In this document: piece after piece, positions 8,964 through 17,410 of the stretch | Position numbering within the stretch: the stretch's first letter is position 1 | How the letters are laid out: each line of letters begins with the position of its first letter | Origin: Micromonospora sp. C95 | GTDB taxonomy: Bacteria > Actinomycetota > Actinomycetes > Mycobacteriales > Micromonosporaceae | Assembly: GCF_018070465.1 (NCBI RefSeq) | Contig: NZ_JAGPXT010000005.1 | Span: forward strand, 186,001-250,000 | Direction of reading: 5' to 3' | DNA length: 64,000 nucleotides | Notes under the pieces: generated by a model | The model's input: only the letters and a program-made list of their open reading frames with translations | What the model was told of the DNA's origin: nothing | The model's database searches: none | Translations under genes and position numbers: made by a program

Positions 8964-10286
8964 ATGGCTGAGGAAGTGACCAGGCTGCGGCATCGCGGCC
9001 CGGCGAGGGCCGGGCGGTTCGCCAACCGCGCGCTGCTCGCGGGGGCCGCCACCGCGCTGTCGGCCGCCGTCGCGATCGTGCCCGCGGCGGCCGTACCGGT
9101 CCACGCGCCCCCGGTAGGCACGCCGGTGGCACACAACCCCGACTCGGCGCGGCGTGCCGACCAGGTCCGTGACGAGCAGTGGCAGCTCGACAAGCTGGGC
9201 GCGCGGACGGCCTGGCGTAGCTCGACCGGGCGCGGTGTGATCGTGGCCGTGATCGACTCCGGGGTGGACGGTTCCCATCCGGACCTGACCGGTCAGGTGC
9301 TACCCGGGCTCGATCTGGTCGCGCCGAGCGGGGCGGCCGAGGCCGACCCGGTCGGGCACGGCACGACGGTGGCCGGCCTGATCGCGGGGCGCAACGACGA
9401 CCGCCGCGGCGTGGTGGGGCTCGCACCGGACGCCCGGATCCTGCCGGTGCGGGTGCTGGACGCGGAGAACCGCTACGACGACGCGCTGATCGTCGCCAAG
9501 GGTGTGCGGTGGGCGGTCGACAACGGCGCGAAGGTGATCAACCTGTCGCTCGGCGGCAACGGTGACAGCGCGGCGCTGGCCGCGGCGATCGACTACGCCT
9601 TCGCCCGGGACGTCGTGGTGGTCGCCTGCACGGGCAACCTCGCCACGTCGCCGGAGTCGAAGGTGTGGTATCCGGCCCGCGAGCCCGGCGTCATCGCGGT
9701 CTCCGGCCTGGAGCGCAACAGCGACAACCTGTGGAGCGGCGCGATCACCGGTCGGGCCACGGTCCTCACCGCCCCCGCGAGCGGGCTGGTGGGGGCACGT
9801 CCTCCCGGCGGCTACTGGCGGGTGCAGGGGACCAGCTTCGCGGCACCGCTGGTCGCCGCGACCGCCGCCCTGGTGCGCTCCCGCTATCCGCAGCTGTCCG
9901 CCGGAGACGTGGTGAACCGACTGCTGGTCACCGCCAGGGACATCGGGCCCACCGGTCGGGACGAGCGGTTCGGGTACGGCCTGGTCGACCCGGTCGCGGC
10001 GTTGACCGCCGAGGTGCCGCCGACGTACGCGAACCCGCTGGACGACAACGACCCGCCCGGGGTGACCGGCTTCGGTCCCGCGCCCGGCGCCGCGACGACC
10101 GGCGATCCGGACGCCGAGCAACTCGGTCTGACCGGGTCCGGACAGGAGACCCGGTGGCGGGCCCGGGCCGCCGGTTCGCCGGACGACGCCGGCTCGGAGC
10201 GGCTCTGGATCGGCTCGGCCGTCTTCGTCGCGCTGCTCACCGGTGCGGTGCTGATGCTGCGCCGGTTCCGGCGGTCGTGCCGCTGA
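8964..10286 (+). CDS. mycP: Mycosin, type VII secretion-associated S8 serine protease
   Basis: Membrane-anchored subtilase of 440 residues that stabilises or processes the ESX machinery outside the membrane. A signal-like segment (NRALLAGAATALSAAVAIV) is followed by the S8 domain with catalytic Asp98 (VIDSGVDG), His132 (GHGTTVAG) and Ser291 (GTSFAAP). A Pro/Gly-rich linker leads to a C-terminal membrane span (WIGSAVFVALLTGAVLML) with a basic cytoplasmic tail. The triad and C-terminal anchor are diagnostic of mycosins. The start is uncertain: ATG 8964 has no clear ribosome site, and GTG 8976 is the alternative. It follows eccC by 73 bp. Confidence 0.92.
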   Translation: MAEEVTRLRHRGPARAGRFANRALLAGAATALSAAVAIVPAAAVPVHAPPVGTPVAHNPDSARRADQVRDEQWQLDKLGARTAWRSSTGRGVIVAVIDSGVDGSHPDLTGQVLPGLDLVAPSGAAEADPVGHGTTVAGLIAGRNDDRRGVVGLAPDARILPVRVLDAENRYDDALIVAKGVRWAVDNGAKVINLSLGGNGDSAALAAAIDYAFARDVVVVACTGNLATSPESKVWYPAREPGVIAVSGLERNSDNLWSGAITGRATVLTAPASGLVGARPPGGYWRVQGTSFAAPLVAATAALVRSRYPQLSAGDVVNRLLVTARDIGPTGRDERFGYGLVDPVAALTAEVPPTYANPLDDNDPPGVTGFGPAPGAATTGDPDAEQLGLTGSGQETRWRARAAGSPDDAGSERLWIGSAVFVALLTGAVLMLRRFRRSCR

Positions 10287-10366
10287 CCGACCGTCGCGAG
10301 GTTCGGCGCGGCACATTTCGCGCATCCTCCCGGGATAGGCCCGGCCAGCGGGGTACCACCATCGCC

Positions 10367-11086
10367 GTGGACACCTCCGAGCGAGTCGGTCCGGCACCAC
10401 CGGCCGACTCGGACGAGTCCGGACGGCGGGACGACCCGCCGGCCGCACGGACGGCGCACGCCGTCTCCGGCGTGCTGCTGGTCGTGCCGTTCGCGCTGCT
10501 CGCCACGCTGGTGCTGAGTGACTGGCCGCCGCTGCGCCGGCTCGACCTGGCGATCACCACTCAGCTGCACGGGTACGCCCTGGAGCACCCGATCTGGGTC
10601 CGGACGATGAGCTTCTGGACAGACGTCTTCGCACCGATGCCCCTGCGAGCCGCGGCACTGGTCCTGGTGGTCTGGCTGGCCCGCGACGGCGCCCGGCGGC
10701 TCGCGGTCTGGGCCGCCACCACCATGGTGCTCGGTGGTCTGCTCGGCCCCCTGCTGAAACTGCTCGTCGGCAGAGCGCGACCGGATCTGCCCGACCCGGT
10801 GGCCCAGGCACCCGGTCTGGCCTTCCCGTCGGGTCACGCCCTGAACGCGGCGCTCGCCGCCGGGATGCTGCTCGTGGTGTTCCTGCCGCGGACCGGGCCC
10901 CGCTCCCCGGCCCGCGTGGCGGTCTGGCTCGGTGCGCTGACGATCGCCCTGGTGACCGGGTTCAGCCGGGTCGCGCTCGGCGTCCACTGGAGCAGCGACG
11001 TGCTGGCCGGGTGGCTGCTCGGTGCGGCGGTGGTCGTCGGCACCGCCACCGGGTTCGCCGTGTGGTCGCGACGCCGGTCGGGCTGA
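10367..11086 (+). CDS. PAP2-superfamily membrane phosphatase
   Basis: Polytopic membrane protein of 239 residues with the three phosphatidic-acid-phosphatase signatures in order: KLLVGRARP, PSGH, and SRVALGVHWSSDV. The His of the second and third motifs should form the phosphoryl-enzyme chemistry. Likely substrates are lipid phosphates such as undecaprenyl pyrophosphate or phosphatidic acid; the sequence does not decide which. About six spans are visible. The GTG at 10367 (VDTSERVG) begins just after mycP, but it is not known to be part of ESX systems. It converges on marP with a 7-bp gap. Confidence 0.85.
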   Translation: MDTSERVGPAPPADSDESGRRDDPPAARTAHAVSGVLLVVPFALLATLVLSDWPPLRRLDLAITTQLHGYALEHPIWVRTMSFWTDVFAPMPLRAAALVLVVWLARDGARRLAVWAATTMVLGGLLGPLLKLLVGRARPDLPDPVAQAPGLAFPSGHALNAALAAGMLLVVFLPRTGPRSPARVAVWLGALTIALVTGFSRVALGVHWSSDVLAGWLLGAAVVVGTATGFAVWSRRRSG

Positions 11087-11093
11087 CCCCGCG

Positions 11094-12272
11094 TCAGGTG
11101 CAGTCGCCGGTGTCGGTGCCCCGGGTGCGTTCGGCACCGGCCAGCGCCACCGGTCGGGCCTCGGCGGCGGTGACCGCGAACCCGGTGTTCGGGTCGTCGG
11201 CCGCCGCCGCGAAGATCACCCCGAGCACCAGGCCGTTCGAGGAGACCAGTGGACCGCCCGAGTTGCCGCTGCGGACCAGGGCCCGGATCGTGTAGATCTC
11301 CCGGTTCACGTTCCCCGACGAGTAGATGTCCGGCCCGGTGATCCGGTCGACGTCGCGGATCCGCGCCGACTGGGCGTTGTACGGCCCGTCCAGCGGGAAT
11401 CCGAGCACGATCGCGTCCGCGCCGGTGGAGGCGTTGCCGGCGGCGAACCGCATCGACGGGCCGGGTAGCCCGGGCACGTAGAGCACGGCCAGGTCCCGGT
11501 CCGGGTCGTAGACGACCACCTCGCCCTCGTACCGGTCTCCGTCCAGTTCCACCGCGACCGAGCGGGTGCCGGCGACCACGTGCGCGTTTGTCATCACCCG
11601 GTCGTCGGCGTACACGAAGCCGGACCCTTCGATCCGGCGCGAGCAGCTCGGTGCCGACCCGAGCACCTTCACCACCGAGCGCTGACCGCTGCTCACCACC
11701 TCGGAGCCGGCCAGTGCCGGGTCGGGCGGCTCTACCTGCCGGGCCTGGGTACGCCGCAGCCCGTCGAAGACGTCCGGGAAGCCGTTGGTGTCGACGGTGT
11801 CGCGCAACGCGGTGGAGAGCTGCTGAGCCTGGTCGGGCAGCACCCGGTCCACCACGTTGAGCAGTGCGCTGCTCTTCACCGAGGCGGCGAGCCAGGGCAG
11901 CGAGGAGGAGCCGAGCGGCACGGCGACCAGCCAGGCGACCAGCAGCACCGCGAAGAGCGAGACGAATGCGCCACCGATGTCGTCGGCCCGTCGTCCCACA
12001 TCACTGGCGATGGTGCGGCGCAGGTGCGATCCGAGCCAGCCGGCCAGTGCCTGACCCACTACGGCGAGACCGAAGATCGCGACAAGTGAGATCAGCACCC
12101 GGGTGCCGCTGTCCACGAACTGCTGGGCGAACATCGGGCCGACCTGAAGGCCGATCAGGGCACCCAGGAAGAACCCGGAGAACGAGAGCACGCCGATGAC
12201 GAACCCCTGTCGGTATCCGCTGATCGCGAACACGAGCATGAGCAACAGCAGGACGAGATCCACGGCCGACAC
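11094..12272 (-). CDS. marP: MarP-like periplasmic serine protease (CvpA domain plus trypsin-like domain)
   Basis: The 392-residue protein has four N-terminal membrane segments of the CvpA/colicin V production type (to about residue 130), then a trypsin-like domain. The triad is visible: His231 (TNAHVVAG), an Asp near 260 (DPDRDLAVL) and Ser near 338 (SGNSGGPLV). These positions track those of M. tuberculosis MarP (Rv3671c, 397 residues), needed for acid resistance. Cysteines in APSCSRRIEG and at the C-terminus (GDCT) are placed like the regulatory disulfide of MarP. It is the last gene of nth-tlpA-nudL-marP, but a TACGCT hexamer 6 bases before its GTG suggests its own leaderless transcript as well. 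Confidence 0.9.
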   Translation of the reverse strand: MSAVDLVLLLLMLVFAISGYRQGFVIGVLSFSGFFLGALIGLQVGPMFAQQFVDSGTRVLISLVAIFGLAVVGQALAGWLGSHLRRTIASDVGRRADDIGGAFVSLFAVLLVAWLVAVPLGSSSLPWLAASVKSSALLNVVDRVLPDQAQQLSTALRDTVDTNGFPDVFDGLRRTQARQVEPPDPALAGSEVVSSGQRSVVKVLGSAPSCSRRIEGSGFVYADDRVMTNAHVVAGTRSVAVELDGDRYEGEVVVYDPDRDLAVLYVPGLPGPSMRFAAGNASTGADAIVLGFPLDGPYNAQSARIRDVDRITGPDIYSSGNVNREIYTIRALVRSGNSGGPLVSSNGLVLGVIFAAAADDPNTGFAVTAAEARPVALAGAERTRGTDTGDCT

Positions 12273-12278
12273 GGCTCA

Positions 12279-12284
12279 AGCGTA
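12279..12284 (-). promoter_or_regulatory. -10 element (TACGCT) of marP
   Basis: TACGCT on the minus strand ends 6 bases before the GTG at 12272, predicting a leaderless marP mRNA independent of the upstream operon. Confidence 0.45.
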
Positions 12285-12335
12285 CGGGGCCAGGGCTCAT
12301 GGGACGTCGATCGCTTGCGGAAGGTGACGGTCGGG

Positions 12336-13046
12336 TCAGCGCAGGGCGCTCTCGTCGACCTCGTCGGTGCCGGCCGACGGGGCGGGTGCGGCACCGACCG
12401 GCGGAAGATCGATCACCCGGCCGCGCGGCCACGGGCGGCTCCAGCCGCCCATGTCCAGCAGCGCGGCCAGCACCCCGGCCGTGAACCCCCAGACCAGCAT
12501 CCCGCGTACGGAGAAGGCGGGGCCGACCCAGCCGCTCGAATGGCGTACCCGGACCCGGTTGTCCGGGTCGACCAGTTCGGCGATCGGCAGGCGGGCCACG
12601 TGCGCCACCTCGGCCGGCTCCCGGGAGTCCACCGGGTGCGGTGCGTGCCACCAGGCGAGCACCGGGGTCACCACGAAGTCGCTCACCGGTATCCACAGTC
12701 TCGGCAGTTGGGCCAGCACGGTGACGCTTGTCGGGTCGAGCCCGACCTCCTCGTTCGCCTCGCGCAGCGCGGTGGCGGCGGCGTCGGCGTCCTCTGGGTC
12801 GGCCGCGCCGCCGGGGAAGGCCGGCTGACCGGCATGGTTGCGCAGGGTCGCGGCCCGCTGGAGGACCAGCACGTCCGGGCCGGTGGCGGCGTCCTCGCCG
12901 AGCAGCACCAGCACGGCGCTCTCCCGGCCACCCTGGTCCGGGGTACGCAACTGGGTGAAGTCCTCCGTACGCGCGCTGCCGAGCCGACCCAGCAGCGGCC
13001 CCAACCAACCCGGCGGCTGACGATCCGCCGGATCGGGCACGTTCAC
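12336..13046 (-). CDS. NUDIX hydrolase, CoA pyrophosphatase (NudL) type
   Basis: The 236-residue protein carries a NUDIX box: LRNHAGQPAFPGG followed by a LREANEEVGL helix with the catalytic REANEE glutamates. The preceding R/H-rich sequence is the UPF0035 signature of CoA diphosphatases, which cut coenzyme A or acyl-CoA to 4'-phosphopantetheine and 3',5'-ADP. The start GTG at 13046 overlaps the stop of tlpA as GTGA, so translation is probably coupled. The order nth, tlpA, nudL, marP matches Rv3674c-Rv3671c. A C-terminal Pro/Ala tail is not part of the fold. Confidence 0.88.
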   Translation of the reverse strand: MNVPDPADRQPPGWLGPLLGRLGSARTEDFTQLRTPDQGGRESAVLVLLGEDAATGPDVLVLQRAATLRNHAGQPAFPGGAADPEDADAAATALREANEEVGLDPTSVTVLAQLPRLWIPVSDFVVTPVLAWWHAPHPVDSREPAEVAHVARLPIAELVDPDNRVRVRHSSGWVGPAFSVRGMLVWGFTAGVLAALLDMGGWSRPWPRGRVIDLPPVGAAPAPSAGTDEVDESALR

Positions 13047-13651
13047 GCCGGCACCGTCAGGCCGAGGTGCCGTTCGACGAGTTCGGCGAGGCGCGCGTCA
13101 TCCAGCGCGCCGGAACTGTCGATGTGCCGGATGCGACCCTGCGCGTCCACGAAGACGGTGAGCGGGACGGCGTTGCGACGCAGTGCCCGCTGCATCGCCT
13201 CGCCCTGGTCGACGAGCATCGGGAACCGTACGCCGAAGTCTTCGCCGATCGACTGTGCGCCCTCGCGGCTGTCCCGGCTGTTCACCCCGATGACCCGCAG
13301 TTGCCCGTCGGTGCGTTCGTGCAGCCGCTGGAAGGCGGGGAGTTCCTTGCGGCAGGGCGGACACCAGGAGGCCCAGACGTTGACCACGGCAGGTCCGCGG
13401 ACGTCTCGCAGGGCGACCGGCGTACCACCGGTGAAGCAGGTGAGGGTCAGCTCGGGCAGCGGGTCGCCGCTCGCCTCGTCGTCGCCGGGGCCGGCCGGGC
13501 CGTCGGTGAGGCCGGCACAGCCCTCGAACGGGGACGGACGGGCGGCCACCGTTCCCTGCCCGACCGGCGCGGGGGTTTCGGGGCCGGCGGTGCACGCGGT
13601 GGCGAGTACCAACAGCAGCGGCAGGGTCAGCAGGGCGAGCCGCCGGTTCAC
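13043..13651 (-). CDS. TlpA/ResA-like thioredoxin-fold lipoprotein
   Basis: The 202-residue protein has a signal peptide ending in a lipobox (VLATAC), so it should be lipid-anchored outside the membrane. The thioredoxin domain has the active site WCPPC (in [15 protein letters not shown]) and the cis-Pro region ([12 protein letters not shown]). Members reduce or oxidise exported proteins, for example cytochrome c apoproteins. Both ends overlap neighbours by GTGA: its GTG overlaps the nth stop, and its stop overlaps the nudL start. The function here is inferred only from the fold. Confidence 0.88.
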   Translation of the reverse strand: MNRRLALLTLPLLLVLATACTAGPETPAPVGQGTVAARPSPFEGCAGLTDGPAGPGDDEASGDPLPELTLTCFTGGTPVALRDVRGPAVVNVWASWCPPCRKELPAFQRLHERTDGQLRVIGVNSRDSREGAQSIGEDFGVRFPMLVDQGEAMQRALRRNAVPLTVFVDAQGRIRHIDSSGALDDARLAELVERHLGLTVPA

Positions 13652-14427
13652 GGTGCCTCCGCCCGCACCGCCTGCGCCGGAACCAACTCGGGGTCGACTC
13701 CGGCGGCGGCCGCGAGGTCACGGGCGCGGGGGCCCTTGAGCAGCTTCGCGGCGGCGGCTGGTTCGGTCGGTCCGATGCCGTACGAGGGGCAGAGCTTCGC
13801 CAGCGTGCACGCGCCGCAGGCGGGCTTGCGGGCGTGGCAGACCCGGCGGCCGTGGAAGATGATCCGGTGCGACAGCATCGTCCAGTCGCGCTTCGGGAAC
13901 ATCGCCCCGACCTCGTGCTCGACCTTGACCGGGTCGGTCTCGGTGGTCAGCCCCCAGCGCCGCACCAGCCGCTGGAAGTGGGTGTCGACGGTGATGCCGG
14001 GCACGTCGAAGGCGTTGCCGAGGATGACGTTCGCGGTCTTACGGCCGATGCCGGGCAGGGTGACCAGGTCCGCCAGCCGGTCGGGCACTCGGCCGTCGTA
14101 GCGCTCGACCAGGGCCTGGCCCAGCTGGATCAGCGAGGTGGTCTTGTTGCGGTAGAAGCCGGTCGGCTTGATCATCTCCTCCACCTCGCCGCGATCCGCC
14201 CCGGCGTAGTCGGCGGCGCTCGGAAAGCGGGCGAAGAGCTTCGGAGTGACCTCGTTGACCTTCTTGTCCGTGCACTGGGCCGACAGGATGGTGGCGACGG
14301 CCAGTTCCAGCGGGCTGCCGTGGTCGAGCTCGCAGTGCGCGTCGGGGTGTGTCTCGGTCAGCACGCGGCCGATCCGCCGCGCACGACGGGTGCGTCCCAG
14401 GTCGGTCTCGGTAGCGCTTCTGGTCAC
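13648..14427 (-). CDS. nth: Endonuclease III, base-excision repair DNA glycosylase/AP lyase
   Basis: Enzyme of 259 residues that removes oxidised pyrimidines. It shows the helix-hairpin-helix ([12 protein letters not shown]) with the catalytic lysine, the catalytic aspartate region ([14 protein letters not shown]) and a C-terminal 4Fe-4S loop with spacing Cx6Cx2Cx5C ([17 protein letters not shown]). The GTG at 14427 is preceded by TAGGCT 7 bases upstream (14435-14440), so the operon mRNA probably starts at this codon. It heads the nth-tlpA-nudL-marP operon. Confidence 0.96.
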   Translation of the reverse strand: MTRSATETDLGRTRRARRIGRVLTETHPDAHCELDHGSPLELAVATILSAQCTDKKVNEVTPKLFARFPSAADYAGADRGEVEEMIKPTGFYRNKTTSLIQLGQALVERYDGRVPDRLADLVTLPGIGRKTANVILGNAFDVPGITVDTHFQRLVRRWGLTTETDPVKVEHEVGAMFPKRDWTMLSHRIIFHGRRVCHARKPACGACTLAKLCPSYGIGPTEPAAAAKLLKGPRARDLAAAAGVDPELVPAQAVRAEAP

Positions 14428-14434
14428 GACGGCC

Positions 14435-14440
14435 AGCCTA
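14435..14440 (-). promoter_or_regulatory. -10 element (TAGGCT) of the nth operon
   Basis: TAGGCT on the minus strand lies 7 bases before the GTG start of nth, again the leaderless arrangement. Confidence 0.5.
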
Positions 14441-14482
14441 CGTCGCCGGTCCGACCGGCTCGGACGTCCGTGCCGCTGGAGA

Positions 14483-15631
14483 TCAGTCCGCGTCGGGCGG
14501 ACTGATCTTTCCGGAGTCGCTGAGCTGGGCGCCGGTCTTCGCGAAGTCCAGCTCGGTGAGGTCCCGGAGCAGCCCCAGACCACGGTCGTCGGGGTCGATG
14601 GTGGGCTTGCGGGCCCCGTCCATGTAGGTGGAGGTGAAGGAACCGCCGGCCCAGGTGCCGTCCGCTTCGAGTGACACCTTGAGCACGCCACCCCAACCGA
14701 GTCGGCCGTTGTTGCTCAGCGAGTTGCCGCCGCCGGCGAAGTTGCCCAGGCTGTACGCGATCAGCCTGCCCTTGTAGAACTCCATGCCACGCAGCACGTG
14801 CGGACCGTGCCCGACGATCAGGTCGGCGCCGGCGTCGATCATGGCGCGGGAGAACTTGATCGGATCGCCCCGGTTCTCGCCGAGGAACATCTCGGTGCCG
14901 GGCCGCACCCGCGTCATCTCCGACCCCTCGGCCCCCATGTGCACCTGCACCACGACGATGTCGGCCTGGTCGGCGGCCTTCTTGATCACCTTTTTCGCGG
15001 CCGGGATGTCGGTGAGGCTGTTCGACCACTGGTACGACGAGAAGCCGGCGACGGCGACCTTGACGCCCTTCACCTCGACGACGGTGATCTGGTCGGGTGC
15101 GCCGGTGTGCTCCAGCCCGTGCTCCTCAAGGGCCTGCTGGGTGTTCTCGTAGCCCTTCGGCCCGAAGTCGTACCCGTGGTTGTTGGCCTGGTTCAGCAGG
15201 TCGAAACCGGCATCGGCGAGATGGGCGGCGTACTCCGGCGGAGCCCGGAACTGGAAGCAGCGGGTGGAGTTGGCACCGCACTTGCCGGTCCCGGTGTCCA
15301 CCGTCAACGGCTCTTCCAGGTTGCCCATCACCAGGTCGGCGGCGAGCGCCTTCTTCACCGAGTTGAAGAAGCCCTTGCCGTTGTTCGGGGGCAGCCGATC
15401 GGGTGCCATGGCCATCACGATGTCGCCGGTGGCCGAGAGCGAGATCTTCTTGACCTCGGGGGCCACGGATTCGACAGGCGCGCCCTCGCCGCCGCCGCCC
15501 GTGCCGGGCTGCCAGAGCGGCCCCTCGTCGGTGCCGGCACAGCCGGCGAGGAGAAGGGCGGCGAGCAGCGCCCCCAGCACGGCCAGGGTGCGGCGGCGGG
15601 ACGGGGGCATGGAGGGGACGGCAGCGTACAT
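14483..15631 (-). CDS. CapA/PgsA-family metallophosphatase-like lipoprotein
   Basis: The 382-residue protein starts [19 protein letters not shown]. The signal peptide ends in the lipobox LLAGC, so it is a lipoprotein. The CapA domain is recognisable from ATGDIVMA near its start, [25 protein letters not shown] and [11 protein letters not shown], which keep the metal-ligand pattern of the calcineurin-like fold. CapA proteins take part in poly-gamma-glutamate or capsule export, but many actinobacterial copies have no pgs genes beside them, as here. The start at 15631 lies 8 bases after TAGGGT (15640-15645); 15610 is a possible alternative. Confidence 0.85.
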   Translation of the reverse strand: MYAAVPSMPPSRRRTLAVLGALLAALLLAGCAGTDEGPLWQPGTGGGGEGAPVESVAPEVKKISLSATGDIVMAMAPDRLPPNNGKGFFNSVKKALAADLVMGNLEEPLTVDTGTGKCGANSTRCFQFRAPPEYAAHLADAGFDLLNQANNHGYDFGPKGYENTQQALEEHGLEHTGAPDQITVVEVKGVKVAVAGFSSYQWSNSLTDIPAAKKVIKKAADQADIVVVQVHMGAEGSEMTRVRPGTEMFLGENRGDPIKFSRAMIDAGADLIVGHGPHVLRGMEFYKGRLIAYSLGNFAGGGNSLSNNGRLGWGGVLKVSLEADGTWAGGSFTSTYMDGARKPTIDPDDRGLGLLRDLTELDFAKTGAQLSDSGKISPPDAD

Positions 15632-15689
15632 CGTGCGCGACCCTACCGGGCCGGTATCGCAGAATCGACCGCCGATCGGGTGAGGAGCT

Positions 15690-16352
15690 TCAGCCTCGGA
15701 GCCGATCCGACCATGGGACGACGGTGTCGCGACCCACCGCCAGCACGGCGGCGTGCACCGCCCGGGCCAGCGGCGCCCCCCAGGTGGAGCGGGGGCCACC
15801 ATAGGCGTTGATCGGCCCGTCCGGTGGGCAGAGCACGGCGACGGCGTCCGTCGGCGTACCGGTGCCGGGCAGCCCGAGTTCCGCGATCGCCTGCGCCTTG
15901 GCCTCGGTGACCGTGGCGACCGCGTTGACGAGCGCCGCGTCGCCGAGCCGCGCCGGAACGTACGCCACGATGTTCACCGTGCCGACCGGCTGCGCCGGTG
16001 CCGCCACGGCGGGTGCCGCCGCCGGCACCGGAGTGCCCAGACCGACGGTGGCCCAGACCTGCACACCGGTGTCGGTCCGCCGGGTCACCTCGGTCACGTC
16101 GACCCCGGTCATCAGGCCCACCCCGGGCCCGTCCAGGCGGAACCCCCGGGCCAACTCGGCTAGGTGGTCGGCGGGGTCGTCCCGGTCGTACGACATGGGC
16201 ACCGTCGCGTTCAGCACCCACCGACGTACGCCGATGCCACCGCCCAGCGGCGCGGAGCTGACCGCCCGCAGCGGTCGCCCGGCCCGCCAGACGAGCACCG
16301 GAATGTCACGTTCGTCCTCACACCGGGTGGTCAGCAGGGGCTCGGGCAGCAC
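15690..16352 (-). CDS. cbiZ: Adenosylcobinamide amidohydrolase (CbiZ family)
   Basis: The 220-residue protein resembles CbiZ, which cleaves the aminopropanol side chain of adenosylcobinamide to cobyric acid so that scavenged corrinoids can re-enter B12 synthesis. Supporting stretches are LNATVPMSYDRDDP, a central VWATVGLG and the C-terminal VGRDTVVPWSDRLRG. There is no other cobalamin gene and no visible cobalamin riboswitch nearby. Its GTG at 16352 lies 6 bases from TAGGGT (16359-16364, minus strand), so the mRNA is probably leaderless. It is divergent from crp. Confidence 0.8.
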   Translation of the reverse strand: MLPEPLLTTRCEDERDIPVLVWRAGRPLRAVSSAPLGGGIGVRRWVLNATVPMSYDRDDPADHLAELARGFRLDGPGVGLMTGVDVTEVTRRTDTGVQVWATVGLGTPVPAAAPAVAAPAQPVGTVNIVAYVPARLGDAALVNAVATVTEAKAQAIAELGLPGTGTPTDAVAVLCPPDGPINAYGGPRSTWGAPLARAVHAAVLAVGRDTVVPWSDRLRG

Positions 16353-16358
16353 GGGGTG

Positions 16359-16364
16359 ACCCTA
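16359..16364 (-). promoter_or_regulatory. -10 element (TAGGGT) of cbiZ
   Basis: TAGGGT, then exactly 6 bases, then the GTG of cbiZ. The 220-bp cbiZ/crp intergenic region also holds TAGACT at 16495-16500, a likely -10 for crp with a leader of about 65 bases. Confidence 0.5.
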
Positions 16365-16572
16365 CGTCCGGGTCTCCGCACCGCCGACCCCGGCCTGACC
16401 AGGCGCGGGATTCTAAAGGGTGATCACGACGGGCACGTTACGCCCAACGATCAAGATTCCAGGGGTGCACCTCTGATTACTGCTCACGTGCGCCTAGACT
16501 GGTCGGCGCGCGAGGGATCAGCGAACGGCGGACCCAGGCCGAGCAGACGGCACGCGCAACCGGAGGTGCGCG

Positions 16573-17250
16573 ATGGACGAGGTACTGGCCCGCAGCGGGA
16601 TCTTCCAGGGTGTCGACCCGGAGGCGGCCGAGGCGCTCGCCAAGGAGATGGAGACGATCGAGGTCCGCAAGGGCGAGGTCGTCTTCAACGAGGGCGAGCC
16701 CGGCGACAGTCTCTACATCCTGCTGTCCGGCAAGATCAAGGTTGGCCGCCGGGCAGCGGACGGACGGCAGAACCTGATCGCCGTGATGGGTCCGTCGGAC
16801 ATGGTCGGCGAGCTGTCGCTGTTCGACCCGGGTCCGCGTACGGCGACCGCGACCGCGGTCACCGACAGTCGGCTGGCCCGACTGCGCAAGCAGGCGCTGC
16901 GGCCCTGGCTGAACAACCGCCCAGAGATCGCCGAGCAGTTGCTGCGGGTGCTGGCCCGCCGGCTGCGCCGGACCAACGACGCCCTCGCGGATCTGATCTT
17001 CACCGACGTGCCCGGCCGGGTGGCCAAGAACCTGCTCCAGATGGCCGGGCGCTTCGGCACCCGCGACGGCGGCGTGCTGCGGGTCACCCACGACCTGACC
17101 CAAGAGGAGATTGCGCAGCTCGTCGGCGCCTCCCGAGAGACGGTGAACAAGGCCCTCGCGGACTTCGCCTCGCGCGGCTGGCTCCGGCTGGACGGCAAGA
17201 GCATCATCATCCTCGACCCGGAGCGCCTGGCCCGCCGCGCCCGCGTCTGA
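16573..17250 (+). CDS. crp: Crp/Fnr-family transcription regulator (Crp/GlxR)
   Basis: The 225-residue protein has an N-terminal cyclic-nucleotide-binding domain (about 1-120, including [17 protein letters not shown], the phosphate-binding cassette with the GELS motif and the R that binds the cAMP phosphate). The C-terminal winged helix is [21 protein letters not shown]. It matches the Rv3676/GlxR group, global regulators of central metabolism. A cAMP source may lie in the window (class III cyclase at 32758-36339). Its start has an upstream GGAGGTGCG tract. Confidence 0.95.
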   Translation: MDEVLARSGIFQGVDPEAAEALAKEMETIEVRKGEVVFNEGEPGDSLYILLSGKIKVGRRAADGRQNLIAVMGPSDMVGELSLFDPGPRTATATAVTDSRLARLRKQALRPWLNNRPEIAEQLLRVLARRLRRTNDALADLIFTDVPGRVAKNLLQMAGRFGTRDGGVLRVTHDLTQEEIAQLVGASRETVNKALADFASRGWLRLDGKSIIILDPERLARRARV

Positions 17251-17279
17251 CCTCCCCAAGCCCACCTAACTGGGCGTAC

Positions 17280-17342
17280 AACTTCAGGGTTGTTGTTGCT
17301 TGCCGCGCGCAGCGCGCCGGATGCAGCAACAACCCTGAAGTT
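17280..17342. repeat. Long intergenic stem-loop after crp
   Basis: Arms 17280-17299 and 17323-17342 (20 bases each) pair with one mismatch; the loop holds a further GC-rich palindrome. It sits 29 bases after the crp stop and may be a terminator, but there is no U-run. Its core AACTTC/GTTGTTG recurs in the stem-loop at 55766-55822. Confidence 0.8.
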
Positions 17343-17359
17343 GCGCCGTCGACGGCGCA
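17342..17359. repeat. Perfect 18-bp palindrome
   Basis: The sequence TGCGCCGTCGACGGCGCA is its own reverse complement. It abuts the preceding stem-loop and lies 51 bases before the TetR start, so it may be a second terminator element or a protein-binding site. Confidence 0.7.
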
Positions 17360-17367
17360 GAAGAAAA

Positions 17368-17381
17368 AGTCAGTATTGACT
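17368..17381 (+). promoter_or_regulatory. Putative TetR operator over the promoter of the catabolic operon
   Basis: AGTCA-GTAT-TGACT is an inverted repeat 30 bases upstream of the TetR start. Its right half contains TTGACT, a -35-like hexamer, so a bound repressor would block polymerase. The surrounding A/T-rich run stands out from the local GC-rich DNA. Confidence 0.5.
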
Positions 17382-17410
17382 GTTTGTTTTTTGGGCGGCA
17401 GGCTGGTCGC

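Noticed and set aside
16353..16572. A cobalamin riboswitch or Crp self-binding site upstream of cbiZ/crp
   Set aside because: No B12-box or long leader is seen for cbiZ, which is predicted leaderless. GTGATCAC at about 16420 is palindromic but lacks the TGTGA-N6-TCACA form.
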